Positions 17,668 to 25,786 of a DNA stretch of 64,000 nt are shown here, one piece after another. How positions within the stretch are numbered: the first letter of the stretch is position 1; every line of letters starts with the position of its first letter. The notes under the pieces are model-generated. The model saw only the letters and a program-made list of their open reading frames with translations. It was not told the DNA's origin and did no database searches. Position numbers and translations under genes: made by a program. The stretch lies in the NCBI GenBank assembly GCA_033762815.1, contig JANRLF010000002.1, forward strand, positions 62,001-126,000. Reading direction: 5' to 3'. The DNA comes from JANRLF01 sp033762815. GTDB lineage: Bacteria > Bacteroidota > Bacteroidia > Chitinophagales > CAIOSU01.

Positions 17668-18888
17668 ATGTTAAAGTATATCATTCCAAGTCTTTTGGCT
17701 TTTCTATTTCTCTTTTCGTGTTCGCAAGAAGAAAAGCATGTTTACAAGGACATCGAAAAACAATTGCTTACCCAATTTATTGCAGTAGCTGACGGAGGCA
17801 TTATTGAAATACCTGAAGGTTATTACAGGTTCAAGGGCAGCCTATCGCTAGAAGGGAAAAAAAACATAACCATTAGAGGCAAAGGCAAGGACAAGACGGT
17901 ACTTTCATGGAAAGGTCAGAAAGATGGCTCAGAAGGGTTTAAAATCACGAATGGGGAAAATATCCTTATAGAGAATCTTACCATTCAAGATACCAAAGGG
18001 GATGGCGTCAAAACCCAAAAAATAAAAGGGATTACCTTTCGGAATGTAAAAGCGGAATGGACGGGCGAACCAAATGAAAAAAATGGTTCCTATGGATTTT
18101 ACCCTGTTGACTGCGACAATGTGTTGGTAGAGGGCTGTGAGTCAATTGGTGCTTCCGATGCGGGCATATATGTAGGCCAGTCAAGGAACGTGGTGGTACG
18201 TAAATGCAGTGTTTTTCATAATGTGGCTGGTATTGAAATTGAAAACTGTAGGAATGCGGAAGTGTATGATAACTTGGCCGAGCAGAATACCGGAGGCATC
18301 TTGGTGTTCGATATGCCAGGGTTGACACAAACAGGGAAAGAAGTGAGGGTTTTCAAGAACATGGTAAAGAAAAACAACTTCAAAAATTTTGCCCCTAAAG
18401 GTAATATTGTAGGCACCGTGCCCCCTGGTACTGGCATAATGGTAGTGGCAACCAATTACGTGGAGATTTTCGATAATGATATCGTTGGTAATAAGACTCT
18501 TGGGGCATGTGTGGCCAGTTTCCTTATATCTGGCTTTGAGATTAAAGATACCACCTTTGACCCCTACCCAAAATCAATCTATATCCATGACAACCGCTTC
18601 AAAAGGGGGTTCAGGCTACCAACTTTACAAAACGATATGGGTAAGCTACTGGCACTGCGTTTTTGGTTTTGGCCTCCTGACGTAATTTATGATGGCATGG
18701 TTGACCCCAAGGCCTTGGATGCTAATGGCAAGGTGAAGGAAGAATACCGTATCTGTGTCCGTAACAATGGTGACATTAAAGTGGCCAATGTTGATGCGAA
18801 AAACGATTTTAAGGGCGTTAACACCGATCCGAAACAATTTGATTGTTCAGCCCCTAATGTGGCACCAATTGCCTTTAAACCGAATTAA
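17668..18888 (+). CDS. Parallel beta-helix lipoprotein (TIGR03805-like)
   Basis: A 406-residue putative lipoprotein with lipobox LFSC (C18). Residues ~50-300 show a ladder of ~22-residue beta-helix turns with Asn/Gly-rich corners (NITIRGKGKDKTVL, NILIENLTIQDTKGDG, NVVVRKCSVFHNVAGIEIENC). The layout and the neighbour match the TIGR03805 family of beta-helix proteins, which is typically encoded next to a TIGR03806-type cytochrome-like protein. That is exactly the case here, with the cytochrome starting 20 bp downstream. The fold resembles polysaccharide lyases and copper-handling NosD-like proteins, but no catalytic set is seen. Function is unknown; the pair is expected on the periplasmic or outer face of the envelope. 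Confidence 0.8.
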   Translation: MLKYIIPSLLAFLFLFSCSQEEKHVYKDIEKQLLTQFIAVADGGIIEIPEGYYRFKGSLSLEGKKNITIRGKGKDKTVLSWKGQKDGSEGFKITNGENILIENLTIQDTKGDGVKTQKIKGITFRNVKAEWTGEPNEKNGSYGFYPVDCDNVLVEGCESIGASDAGIYVGQSRNVVVRKCSVFHNVAGIEIENCRNAEVYDNLAEQNTGGILVFDMPGLTQTGKEVRVFKNMVKKNNFKNFAPKGNIVGTVPPGTGIMVVATNYVEIFDNDIVGNKTLGACVASFLISGFEIKDTTFDPYPKSIYIHDNRFKRGFRLPTLQNDMGKLLALRFWFWPPDVIYDGMVDPKALDANGKVKEEYRICVRNNGDIKVANVDAKNDFKGVNTDPKQFDCSAPNVAPIAFKPN

Positions 18889-18908
18889 TAGTAGCGTATA
18901 GTATCAGT

Positions 18909-19991
18909 ATGGTAAGAAAGTTAATTGTAGGAATCTTCATTTTTGTAATGGGCTTAGTTGCCTGTAACCAAAGTGCGGATAAGGTAGTGGAAGAAGTGGC
19001 CACCGAAGCGGTGGAAACTTTGGTTGACCTTGGCTTGGGCCCGTTAAAACTGTCTGAGTATAATTTCTTCAAGGGCAATATGGCCGATTTGGTGCCTGCC
19101 GATGACGTAGTGCCCTATGATTTGGCAACCCCCCTTTTCTCCGATTACTCCCACAAGGCACGTTTCGTGCGTTTGCCCAAGGGTGTCAAAGCCAAGTTTG
19201 ATGGAAAGGAGGTGATGGATTTCCCCGTAGGAACGGTGCTCATTAAAAACTTCTATTATCCACATGATTTCAGGGATGCCAGCAAAGGTAGGCGGATTAT
19301 GGAAACCCGCCTGCTGGTGCATAAAGACAGTGGTTGGGTAGCATTGCCGTATATATGGAATGACGAGCAGACCGAAGCCATATTGGAAGTAACGGGTGGA
19401 AGGAAAAATCTTTCATGGATACACTCTGACGGTTCTAAAAAGGAAATGGAGTACGTGGTACCCAATATGAACCAATGCAAGGGCTGCCATGCAAGGGGAG
19501 AGGTAATGACACCTATAGGCCCTACAGCCCGCCAGTTGAATTGGGATTATCAATATGTTGATAAGAAGGAGAACCAACTGCAGCATTGGCAATCGTTGGG
19601 CATTTTGGATGGATATACTGGGCAAGCGCCCAAGGCCGTGGTGTGGAACAACCCAGCCACGGGCAGCCTTGACGAAAGGGCACGCATGTATTTAGACATC
19701 AACTGCGCACACTGCCATCGTTCCGATGGCCCTGCGAATACTTCGGGCTTGTTACTCAGTATCCATGAATCCAACCAAGGAAAACTAGGCTTCCATAAAT
19801 CACCGGTAGCAGCTGGAAGAGGTTCTGGCGGTTTGTTGGTAGATATTGACCCAGGTCATCCTGAAAAATCTATTTTGCTGTACCGTATGAATTCATCTGA
19901 CCCAGGTGTTATGATGCCCGAACTTGGCCGGCAACTTATCCATACGGAGGGCGTTGACCTAGTAAGGGAGTGGATCAACTCACTTAAGTAG
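18909..19991 (+). CDS. Diheme c-type cytochrome-like lipoprotein (TIGR03806-like)
   Basis: A 360-residue putative lipoprotein (lipobox LVAC, C19). It has two CxxCH heme-attachment motifs: CKGCH (190-194) and CAHCH (266-270). The N-terminal part (FFKGNMADLVPADDVVPYDLATPLFSD) and the segment around TRLLVHKDSGWVALPYIWN match the TIGR03806 family, which is paired with the beta-helix family encoded 20 bp upstream. Likely axial methionines are in the C-terminal part (GVMMPELG). It should be a periplasmic or outer-membrane-facing electron carrier; its redox partner is not encoded in the window. Confidence 0.85.
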   Translation: MVRKLIVGIFIFVMGLVACNQSADKVVEEVATEAVETLVDLGLGPLKLSEYNFFKGNMADLVPADDVVPYDLATPLFSDYSHKARFVRLPKGVKAKFDGKEVMDFPVGTVLIKNFYYPHDFRDASKGRRIMETRLLVHKDSGWVALPYIWNDEQTEAILEVTGGRKNLSWIHSDGSKKEMEYVVPNMNQCKGCHARGEVMTPIGPTARQLNWDYQYVDKKENQLQHWQSLGILDGYTGQAPKAVVWNNPATGSLDERARMYLDINCAHCHRSDGPANTSGLLLSIHESNQGKLGFHKSPVAAGRGSGGLLVDIDPGHPEKSILLYRMNSSDPGVMMPELGRQLIHTEGVDLVREWINSLK

Positions 19992-20028
19992 TACTTATTA
20001 TTGGTGAAATAAAGGGACAGTAAAACAT

Positions 20029-20064
20029 TTTGTACCCCCAGTACGTCCTTTATCCATAACTTTG
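20029..20064 (+). promoter_or_regulatory. Candidate promoter of the NeuB-like operon
   Basis: An exact -7 box TAACTTTG lies at 20057-20064, 33 bp before the ATG. A TTTG (20029-20032, within ATTTTG) lies 24 bp further upstream as a candidate -33 element. The spacing is slightly long compared with the usual 17-23 bp, but both elements match the Bacteroidota consensus. The same nine bases TAACTTTGC occur ahead of lpoB. Confidence 0.5.
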
Positions 20065-20096
20065 CATAATTATTCATTGATTTACAAAAATCCGAC

Positions 20097-20990
20097 ATGT
20101 CAATAATCACCTTAAGGAACGGGAAGAAGATTGGGGAAGGGCAACCTGTTTACATTATCGCCGAAATAGGCATCAACCATAACGGTTCTATAGAAAATGC
20201 GCTTAAAATGGTGGAAGAAGCCGCCAAAGCGGGCTGTGATGCGGTAAAATTCCAAAAGCGCACCCCTGAACTATGCGTGCCGCCTGACCAATGGTACATT
20301 GAAAGGGATACGCCTTGGGGAAGAATGACTTATATCGACTATCGTTATAAAGTGGAGTTTGGGGTAGAAGAATATACCCAGATAGATAATGCGTGTAAGG
20401 CTTTGGGCATCGATTGGTTTGCTTCCTGTTGGGATGTGGAAGCAGTAGATTTCTTGGAGCAGTTCCATCCCGTACTATATAAGGCGGCATCGGCTTCTTT
20501 GACCGATTTTGAGCTATTGAGGAAAAAGAAAGCTACTGGCAAACCCTTGATGCTTTCTACGGGAATGAGCACGGCCGAGGAAATCAAGACTGCCGTTGCT
20601 GAGCTAGGCACTGAAAACTTATTGGTAGCGCATTCTACCTCCTCCTATCCTTGCCCGCCACAGGAGCTGAACCTTAAAATGATTAAAACCTTGCAACAAT
20701 GGTTTCCCAATGTACCTATCGGGTATTCAGGCCATGAAACAGGCCTAGCTACCACCTTGGCGGCCGTAGTGTTGGGAGCTTCTTTTGTAGAAAGGCATTT
20801 TACACTGGATAGGGCCTGGTGGGGTTCTGACCAAGCGGCTTCCGTGGAGCCTCCTGGCATGCAGAAACTGGTGCGCGACCTAAGGGATATTGAATTGGCC
20901 ATGGGCGATGGGGTGAAAAAAGTATATGAAAGCGAGAAAGGTCCATTGGCTAAATTGCGAAAAGTAGTTACACCTGTTAAAACCAATTAA
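20097..20990 (+). CDS. NeuB-family sialic-acid-like synthase without SAF domain
   Basis: A 297-residue TIM-barrel protein of the N-acetylneuraminate synthase family. These enzymes condense phosphoenolpyruvate with an N-acetyl amino sugar to make nonulosonic acids. NeuB hallmarks are IIAEIGINHNGS near the N-terminus, AVKFQKRTPE, LMLSTGMSTAEEI, HSTSSYPCPPQELNL and the C-terminal PIGYSGHETG and VERHFTLD motifs. The usual C-terminal SAF (antifreeze-like) domain of full-length NeuB (~345 aa) is absent: the protein ends soon after the barrel. No neuA, neuC or pse genes are nearby. It leads an operon with a hydroxylase, an SMR protein and a secreted protein. The acceptor sugar cannot be inferred. 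Confidence 0.85.
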   Translation: MSIITLRNGKKIGEGQPVYIIAEIGINHNGSIENALKMVEEAAKAGCDAVKFQKRTPELCVPPDQWYIERDTPWGRMTYIDYRYKVEFGVEEYTQIDNACKALGIDWFASCWDVEAVDFLEQFHPVLYKAASASLTDFELLRKKKATGKPLMLSTGMSTAEEIKTAVAELGTENLLVAHSTSSYPCPPQELNLKMIKTLQQWFPNVPIGYSGHETGLATTLAAVVLGASFVERHFTLDRAWWGSDQAASVEPPGMQKLVRDLRDIELAMGDGVKKVYESEKGPLAKLRKVVTPVKTN

Positions 20991-21004
20991 TATACCCTAG
21001 TACT

Positions 21005-21967
21005 ATGTTTCAGGAGTTGTTGGATAGCCTCGCCAAAGTGAGCCTAACTCAACTGATTACCACTTCCATACTGCCAGTCTACATTATTTTTATCATGTTG
21101 CTGGAGCGGAAGTTCCCTTATCGGAAAGGTATCCCCATATTGCGGGAGGGTTTTTGGATAGATTTGGTTTGGTACACTTTCATCCAAAGCTATTTTTTGA
21201 AAATCCTCATTTTTGATTTCATCATTCTGCCTATTGACCATTATTTCGATTTGTCAAGGCTGCAGTTGATTAGTCATTGGCCCATTGCCTTGCAGGTACT
21301 GTTCTTTTTGGTGACGCACGATTTTTATATTTACTGGTTTCACCGCCTGCAGCACAATTCCAAGTTTTTTTGGCGCACACACGAGGCACACCATAGTGTG
21401 AAGGAAGTTGATTGGCTGGCGGGTTCCCGGTCGCACATTCTGGAAATCATTATCAATCAATCTATTGAATTTGCCCCTATCATTCTTTTGGGTGCCGACC
21501 CCATGGTAGTGCCCATCAAGGCTTTGTTGGATGCTATGTGGGGCATCTATATCCATTCCAATATCAATGTGAAGAGCGGCTGGCTGCAATACATCATTAA
21601 TGGGCCGGAAATGCACCAGTGGCATCATGCCGACCAGAAGGAAGTGTTCTACAGCAACTATGCCACCAAATTTGCCTTCTACGATTGGATTTTTGGTACC
21701 GCCTATTTGCCCAACCATAAACCCCTGAAGTTCGGCCTGCCCTATGAATATCCTCGCGACTATTTCCTGCAACATATCTATTCCGTTTGGCGGTTCGATT
21801 ACCACAAGCTATACCAAAAGCAGTGGCTGGCCAATGTGCTTAACTCAAGGTTGATTTTCTTGAACAAGTATTCCCGGAAAAAAACACAGCAAAAGATTAT
21901 TTTGCACCCATCAGTATCTACCCCACCTTCCGAGCTTGCTTATAGCCAGGAAGCAAAAACCGCATAA
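21005..21967 (+). CDS. Sterol desaturase/fatty-acid hydroxylase family membrane protein
   Basis: A 320-residue integral membrane di-iron enzyme of the fatty acid hydroxylase superfamily. Three histidine clusters expected to bind the iron pair are present: H113xxxH117 within YWFHRLQH (with H105 just before), H126xxHH130 (HEAHH) and H204xxHH208 (HQWHH). Four or so hydrophobic helices flank them. Bacterial members hydroxylate lipid chains, including sphingolipids, ornithine lipids and carotenoids; the substrate is not predictable here. It starts 14 bp after the NeuB-like gene and its stop abuts the SMR gene, so the three belong together. Confidence 0.88.
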   Translation: MFQELLDSLAKVSLTQLITTSILPVYIIFIMLLERKFPYRKGIPILREGFWIDLVWYTFIQSYFLKILIFDFIILPIDHYFDLSRLQLISHWPIALQVLFFLVTHDFYIYWFHRLQHNSKFFWRTHEAHHSVKEVDWLAGSRSHILEIIINQSIEFAPIILLGADPMVVPIKALLDAMWGIYIHSNINVKSGWLQYIINGPEMHQWHHADQKEVFYSNYATKFAFYDWIFGTAYLPNHKPLKFGLPYEYPRDYFLQHIYSVWRFDYHKLYQKQWLANVLNSRLIFLNKYSRKKTQQKIILHPSVSTPPSELAYSQEAKTA

Positions 21968-22336
21968 ATGGCCTGGATTTACCTCTTCATCGCTTCTTCA
22001 GTAGAAATTGCTTGGTTATATGCGGTCAAGTTTCTCAATTTCAACGAAGTAGTGAAAATCGAGTGGTCGCAATTTTTCAGTTCAAGCAAGCCCATACTTA
22101 CCCTTTTGCCATTACTGGCCTATATAGTGCTTGGATTGACCAATGTCTATTTTTTTTCCAGTGCTATGAAGAGCATTCCTACCGCACTAGCCTTTGCCGT
22201 ATGGACGGGCACAGCCTTGGTAGGTTCAAAACTGGTGGACACCTTTGTTTTTAAAGAACAAATCACTTGGTTACAGGTCTTGTTTTTGGCTTTCATCATT
22301 GTTGGTATTATTGGATTGAGAGTAAAGTCAGCATGA
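21968..22336 (+). CDS. Small multidrug resistance (SMR) family protein
   Basis: A 122-residue protein with four hydrophobic helices. The N-terminal motif MAWIYLFIASSVEIAW carries the membrane-embedded glutamate (E13) that binds cation/proton in EmrE/Gdx-type SMR transporters. SIPTALAFAVWTGTALVGSKL in helix 3 matches the SMR IPxxxAYAxWxGxG signature in degenerate form. The loop between helices 1 and 2 is longer than usual (overall ~105-110 aa in most members). SMR relatives include guanidinium exporters, drug exporters and lipid-linked sugar flippases. Its setting between a lipid hydroxylase and a secreted protein, with no resistance genes, leaves the substrate open. The ATG follows the previous stop without a gap. 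Confidence 0.85.
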   Translation: MAWIYLFIASSVEIAWLYAVKFLNFNEVVKIEWSQFFSSSKPILTLLPLLAYIVLGLTNVYFFSSAMKSIPTALAFAVWTGTALVGSKLVDTFVFKEQITWLQVLFLAFIIVGIIGLRVKSA

Positions 22337-23010
22337 GGTTTTTGGCGGGCATTATATTGACTTTCTTTTGCTTAGCTTCGTCGGCGCAGACATGGTTCCA
22401 TGTCGATAGAGTGCAAACTTCCGTATCCCGCCCGGCCGATTCCCCTTACTTTTATAGCCCTATCCATTTCCATGTCGATACCAGCACGGATTTGCTGATG
22501 CGCTATGTGATGGTGGAACAAACCATCCCTCGTAATTGGGAAGCCAATGTGGCTACCTATGACAGTCTTTTTCCAGAAGCATTGGACAGTGCCGAGTTTA
22601 TGTTGTATGCTGATAGCCTACAGCCCAATATGCTGGAGGTGGTATTTAAGCCCAACAACAGCCAAGGACATTGTACTATCAGGGTCAAGGTGTTTCCAGT
22701 ATTGGATCCCAGCCAATGGGTGGAACTTACCTTTGAAGGATTTGCTACCGCCCCTTTTAACACTGCTGTGGGAGGCCCTGCCGGGCAACAATGGAAATTG
22801 TACGCCCAGGGCCCAACCATATATGTCGATGCGCCGGAAACATGGTTTCCCTTGCAAATATCGCAATACAATTTGCTGGGCCAGTTACTGGGTAGCGATA
22901 CGGTTTATGGTGCTACCGCGCTCAACAACTTATCTTCCAACCAGCCAGTCATCATTTCTCTTACCACAGCACAAGGCAAGCTGCTGAAGAGAATGCTGGT
23001 CTTTGAATAA
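22333..23010 (+). CDS. Secreted protein with T9SS-like C-terminus
   Basis: A 225-residue exported protein. The ATG at 22333 overlaps the SMR stop (ATGA) and directly begins a signal peptide (MRFLAGIILTFFCLASSAQ); an earlier in-frame start would destroy it. The mature protein is beta-rich with no recognisable enzyme motif. The last ~65 residues (FPLQISQYNLLGQLLGSD... QPVIISLTTAQGKLLKRMLVF) resemble the T9SS type A sorting domain: a xxYxLxGQxL strand, then a final strand ending with a basic residue and short hydrophobic tail. T9SS export is therefore probable but the match is degenerate. It ends the NeuB-like operon. Confidence 0.65.
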   Translation: MRFLAGIILTFFCLASSAQTWFHVDRVQTSVSRPADSPYFYSPIHFHVDTSTDLLMRYVMVEQTIPRNWEANVATYDSLFPEALDSAEFMLYADSLQPNMLEVVFKPNNSQGHCTIRVKVFPVLDPSQWVELTFEGFATAPFNTAVGGPAGQQWKLYAQGPTIYVDAPETWFPLQISQYNLLGQLLGSDTVYGATALNNLSSNQPVIISLTTAQGKLLKRMLVFE

Positions 23011-23423
23011 GGTAGAAGGTAAAAGAAGGTACAAGGTAAGAGGTACACTCGTCCCGCTTTGCGGGGAGGTACAATAGGACCAGATAAAAGTCTATTTTTT
23101 CCATTTCGCTACCATTTCGCTACCCTTTCAATACCCTCTCAGTTTATGTTAAATAATTGGTTTTCATTTGATTAAGCAAAAAGCACTTCATTTTTGTGTT
23201 TTTTGCCTTGAGTTTTCTATTTCCTCTACGGCTAATTATAAATGAAAATACTTAGTGTGACATTTTAAAGAAATGAGACGGTATTTTTTCTTCGAACGGA
23301 GGCAGATTCCAACGCAGGATCAGTAGGTTGCTTATAGATAAATCGCTTAGTTTCCAACAAGTCCCAATTTAGCTATATAGAAGACAGGACTACCAGATAA
23401 AAAGAAACAAATCAATCGTCAAT
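23009..23423 (+). other. 413-bp convergent spacer with AAGGTA repeats and a GC hairpin
   Basis: This spacer separates two convergent genes. Its left edge (23009-23045) is a run of imperfect AAGGTA-type units (ataaggta, gaaggta, gaaggta, caaggta, agaggta). Next comes a perfect hairpin CCCGC-TTT-GCGGG (23053-23065) without a following T-run, then short repeats of gctacc/ataccc type. From ~23150 to 23423 the DNA is A/T-rich and I see no reading frame, RNA or recognisable element. Confidence 0.55.
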
Positions 23424-23762
23424 CTACGAGAGCTGCTCCTTGATTTCGACCAAAAATTCCCGCAGGTTCGAAAGCGTTTTCTTCACCCTGAAAGTGTTCA
23501 TGGCGTCTTCGCGGTTTTCCTTTAGCTTTTTCTTGGCACCCTCCAACGTATAGCCCCGTTCCTTTACCAAGTGGTAAATTAAGTGCAGGTTTTCCAAGTC
23601 GGCCTGGGTAAAAAGGCGGTTGCCTTGCTGGTTCTTTTTGGGCTTCAGAATATCGAACTCCGACTCCCAATAGCGGATCAGCGAAGTGGAGACATCGAAC
23701 ATCTTGGCCACTTCGCCAATAGTATAGTACAGCTTAGTTATTTCCTTTTCTTTGTAAGCCAC
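23424..23762 (-). CDS. MerR-family transcriptional regulator
   Basis: A 112-residue DNA-binding protein. Residues ~12-55 are a MerR helix-turn-helix with wing: YYTIGEVAKMFDVSTSLIRYWE then a basic wing containing KNQQGNRLFT. Residues ~60-112 form a short dimerisation coiled coil (LHLIYHLVKERGYTLEGAKKKL) with no effector domain or metal-binding cysteines, as in the short MerR regulators widespread in Bacteroidota. The start is a GTG; no ATG occurs before the upstream in-frame stop. It is divergent from the aldo/keto reductase gene (125 bp apart), which could be a target, but no MerR-type 19-bp-spaced promoter is evident. Confidence 0.9.
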   Translation of the reverse strand: MAYKEKEITKLYYTIGEVAKMFDVSTSLIRYWESEFDILKPKKNQQGNRLFTQADLENLHLIYHLVKERGYTLEGAKKKLKENREDAMNTFRVKKTLSNLREFLVEIKEQLS

Positions 23763-23887
23763 TTCGGGGAGCGTTGGGAAACTAAGTTACACAAATTCTA
23801 TTGCCGAAAAAGGGAAGGAATAATTTTTTGTGAAAGATGGCTAGCACATAGGCTCAAGTTATATCTTTATAGGAAACAAACAAACGC

Positions 23888-24868
23888 ATGGAATATAGGA
23901 GATTGGGCAACACTGGCCTGCAAATCAGTGCCTTGTCATTGGGTTCATGGCTGACTTTCGGATTGCAAATAAGCGATGAGGTGGCAGAACAACTGATGCG
24001 TTATGCTTACGAGCAGGGGGTGAATTTTTTTGACAACGCGGAGGTGTATGCCGCCGGTAAGTCAGAGGTGGTGATGGGCAATATCCTCAAAAAAATGGGA
24101 TGGGACAGGAGCACCTACTTGGTATCGAGCAAAGTGTTTTGGGGAGGCGATAAGCCCAACCAGAAAGGCCTGAGCCGTAAACACATCATGGAGGCCTGCG
24201 ATGCTGCCCTGAAACGCCTGCAACTCGATTATCTAGACCTGTTTTATTGCCACCGCCCCGACATTAATACCCCCATGGAAGAAACGGTGTGGGCCATGCA
24301 CCATTTGGTTCAGCAAGGAAAAATATTGTATTGGGGTACCTCGGAATGGAGCGCACAGGAGATAACCCATGCGCACATGATAGCTGCCAAACACCATTTG
24401 ATACCGCCCGTTGTGGAGCAACCACAATACAATATGCTGCAAAGGCAGAAAATGGAGGCAGATTACCACCGTATTTTTAAAGAAATAGGTATGGGCACCA
24501 CTATATGGTCGCCCTTGGCTTCGGGCATATTGACGGGCAAATACAATGATGGCCTGCCAAGTGAAGAAACCCGCGCCACCCGCCCCGGCATGGATTGGTT
24601 GAAAGATAGGATAATGAATGAAGCCAAGTTGGAAAAGGCGCGCCAATTAGATGCATTAGCGAAAGAGATTGGAACCAGCCTAACGAGGCTGAGCATTGCT
24701 TGGTGCCTGAAAAACCCGAATGTGAGCTCGGTAATAATGGGTGCATCGAAAATGGCACACCTAGAAGATAACATACAAGCCTTATCAGCGGTACCGTTAT
24801 TAACCCATGAAGTGACGGAGCGGATAGAAGCTATCTTACAAAACCAGCCGAAATTTGAAGTCTATTAG
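23888..24868 (+). CDS. Aldo/keto reductase (K-channel beta-subunit-like, AKR6/AKR14 type)
   Basis: A 326-residue NAD(P)H-dependent oxidoreductase with a TIM barrel. The catalytic tetrad positions are visible: D49 and Y54 (FFDNAEVYAAG), K82 (LVSSKVFW) and H122 (DLFYCHRPD). C-terminal nucleotide-binding residues are in SSVIMGASKMAHLEDN. The sequence most resembles the voltage-gated potassium channel beta-subunit branch, whose bacterial members reduce reactive carbonyls. Substrate is unknown. Monocistronic; divergent from a MerR regulator. Confidence 0.92.
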   Translation: MEYRRLGNTGLQISALSLGSWLTFGLQISDEVAEQLMRYAYEQGVNFFDNAEVYAAGKSEVVMGNILKKMGWDRSTYLVSSKVFWGGDKPNQKGLSRKHIMEACDAALKRLQLDYLDLFYCHRPDINTPMEETVWAMHHLVQQGKILYWGTSEWSAQEITHAHMIAAKHHLIPPVVEQPQYNMLQRQKMEADYHRIFKEIGMGTTIWSPLASGILTGKYNDGLPSEETRATRPGMDWLKDRIMNEAKLEKARQLDALAKEIGTSLTRLSIAWCLKNPNVSSVIMGASKMAHLEDNIQALSAVPLLTHEVTERIEAILQNQPKFEVY

Positions 24869-25234
24869 TGTTGAATCTTACCCCTCTCGGAATAATTAAG
24901 GTCATATACCACGGGAGTGTTGAAGTTTACTTTTTTGCAAATCATTCTGTCGTGTAGATGGCGGCTTCGTTGAAAGTTCAGCTCATCGTGTTGTAAGATT
25001 CTCATAACTGCTAGTTTAATGGTACTGGAAAAGGAGAGAATATCATACCAGTTTGGAATCTACACTTAAAATAAAGTATAAATACGTAGAAAAGGAGGCC
25101 AAAAACAACCGTATTGATTTATTCATCAAGTGTATGTGTATGTTTTTCTACAAAAAAATGTGGAATTTCTTCTACGTAGAAAACAAAAAAGCACGCCTTT
25201 TGGCGTGCTTTAGCATATTTTTAATATTGGTAAA
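24869..25234. other. 366-bp convergent spacer
   Basis: A non-coding A/T-rich stretch between the aldo/keto reductase and DUF1573 genes. Besides the terminator at 25188-25211 it holds an 11-bp direct repeat TACGTAGAAAA (25083-25093 and 25173-25183). The second copy lies inside the perfect 12-bp palindrome TTCTACGTAGAA (25170-25181). No gene, RNA or mobile-element remnant is recognisable. Confidence 0.5.
25188..25211 (-). terminator. Intrinsic terminator of the DUF1573 gene
   Basis: AAAGCACGCC and GGCGTGCTTT form a perfect 10-bp stem around a four-base loop. On the minus strand it lies 24 bp after the DUF1573 stop and is followed by TTTTGTTTTC, a good U-tract. Confidence 0.85.
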
Positions 25235-25687
25235 TTAGTTAGGGCTAACGGTAGGGTTAGGCGTAGTAGTAGGTGCAGTACCTTCTTCTTTTTTCAATAC
25301 ATTGCCTTTAATAGTCAATATTATAGGGTCGCCAGCATTACTGTTCACGGTAACGTTCTTAGTAAATTGGCCGATACGGTCAGTAGCATATTTCACTTCG
25401 ATTTCGGCAGTTTTACCAGGCTTAATAACCTCTTGGGGGCATTTTGGCACGGTGCAACCACAAGAACCGGTGCAAGAAGAAATAATCAAATCCTTTTTGC
25501 CGGTATTTTTGAAGTGGAAGTGGCGCACACCGTCAGCGTATTGGTTAATGGTGCCATAATCGATAACGGTAGATTCGAATTCGATTTTGGGTCCGTTTGG
25601 GTCATTAACGGTAGCGGTGTTGGTAGTTTGCGCTGTTGCTCCAAAAGCAGCGAAAACCAAAAATGCGATGGTGAATAAGTATTTCAT
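25235..25687 (-). CDS. DUF1573-domain exported protein
   Basis: A 150-residue protein with a signal peptide (cleaved after GATAQ, ~20) and one DUF1573 (Ig-like/ASH-type) domain at ~33-128. Family landmarks are DYGTINQYADGVRHFHFKNTGKKDLIISSCTGSC with the conserved cysteine cluster (SCGCTVPKCP), and the terminal strand VTVNSNAGDPIILTIKGNV. The tail is Thr/Pro-rich. DUF1573 proteins are abundant secreted Bacteroidota proteins of unknown role. The gene stands alone with its own terminator. ATG start. Confidence 0.9.
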   Translation of the reverse strand: MKYLFTIAFLVFAAFGATAQTTNTATVNDPNGPKIEFESTVIDYGTINQYADGVRHFHFKNTGKKDLIISSCTGSCGCTVPKCPQEVIKPGKTAEIEVKYATDRIGQFTKNVTVNSNAGDPIILTIKGNVLKKEEGTAPTTTPNPTVSPN

Positions 25688-25786
25688 GGATCGTTTTTAA
25701 GTTTATACTGTGAAATTATGTCTTTTGTTAGTGAGTTAAAAATTATTTGCGGCCATTGGTTCACATTTAAGCATTTTTAACAAAGC

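Noticed and set aside
22267..22332. Extended N-terminus for the secreted protein at 22333
   Set aside because: The extra 22 residues overlap the SMR gene in another frame and would hide the clear signal peptide that begins at 22333.
23888..24868. Aldo/keto reductase as the regulated partner of the divergent MerR gene
   Set aside because: No MerR-type operator with dyad in an elongated promoter spacer is visible in the 125-bp gap; short MerR proteins of this type are found with many different neighbours.
25053..25238. Possible 61-residue Lys/Phe-rich protein on the plus strand
   Set aside because: It begins with TTG in A/T-rich DNA, runs through the terminator and into the end of the convergent DUF1573 gene, and has no recognisable domain.
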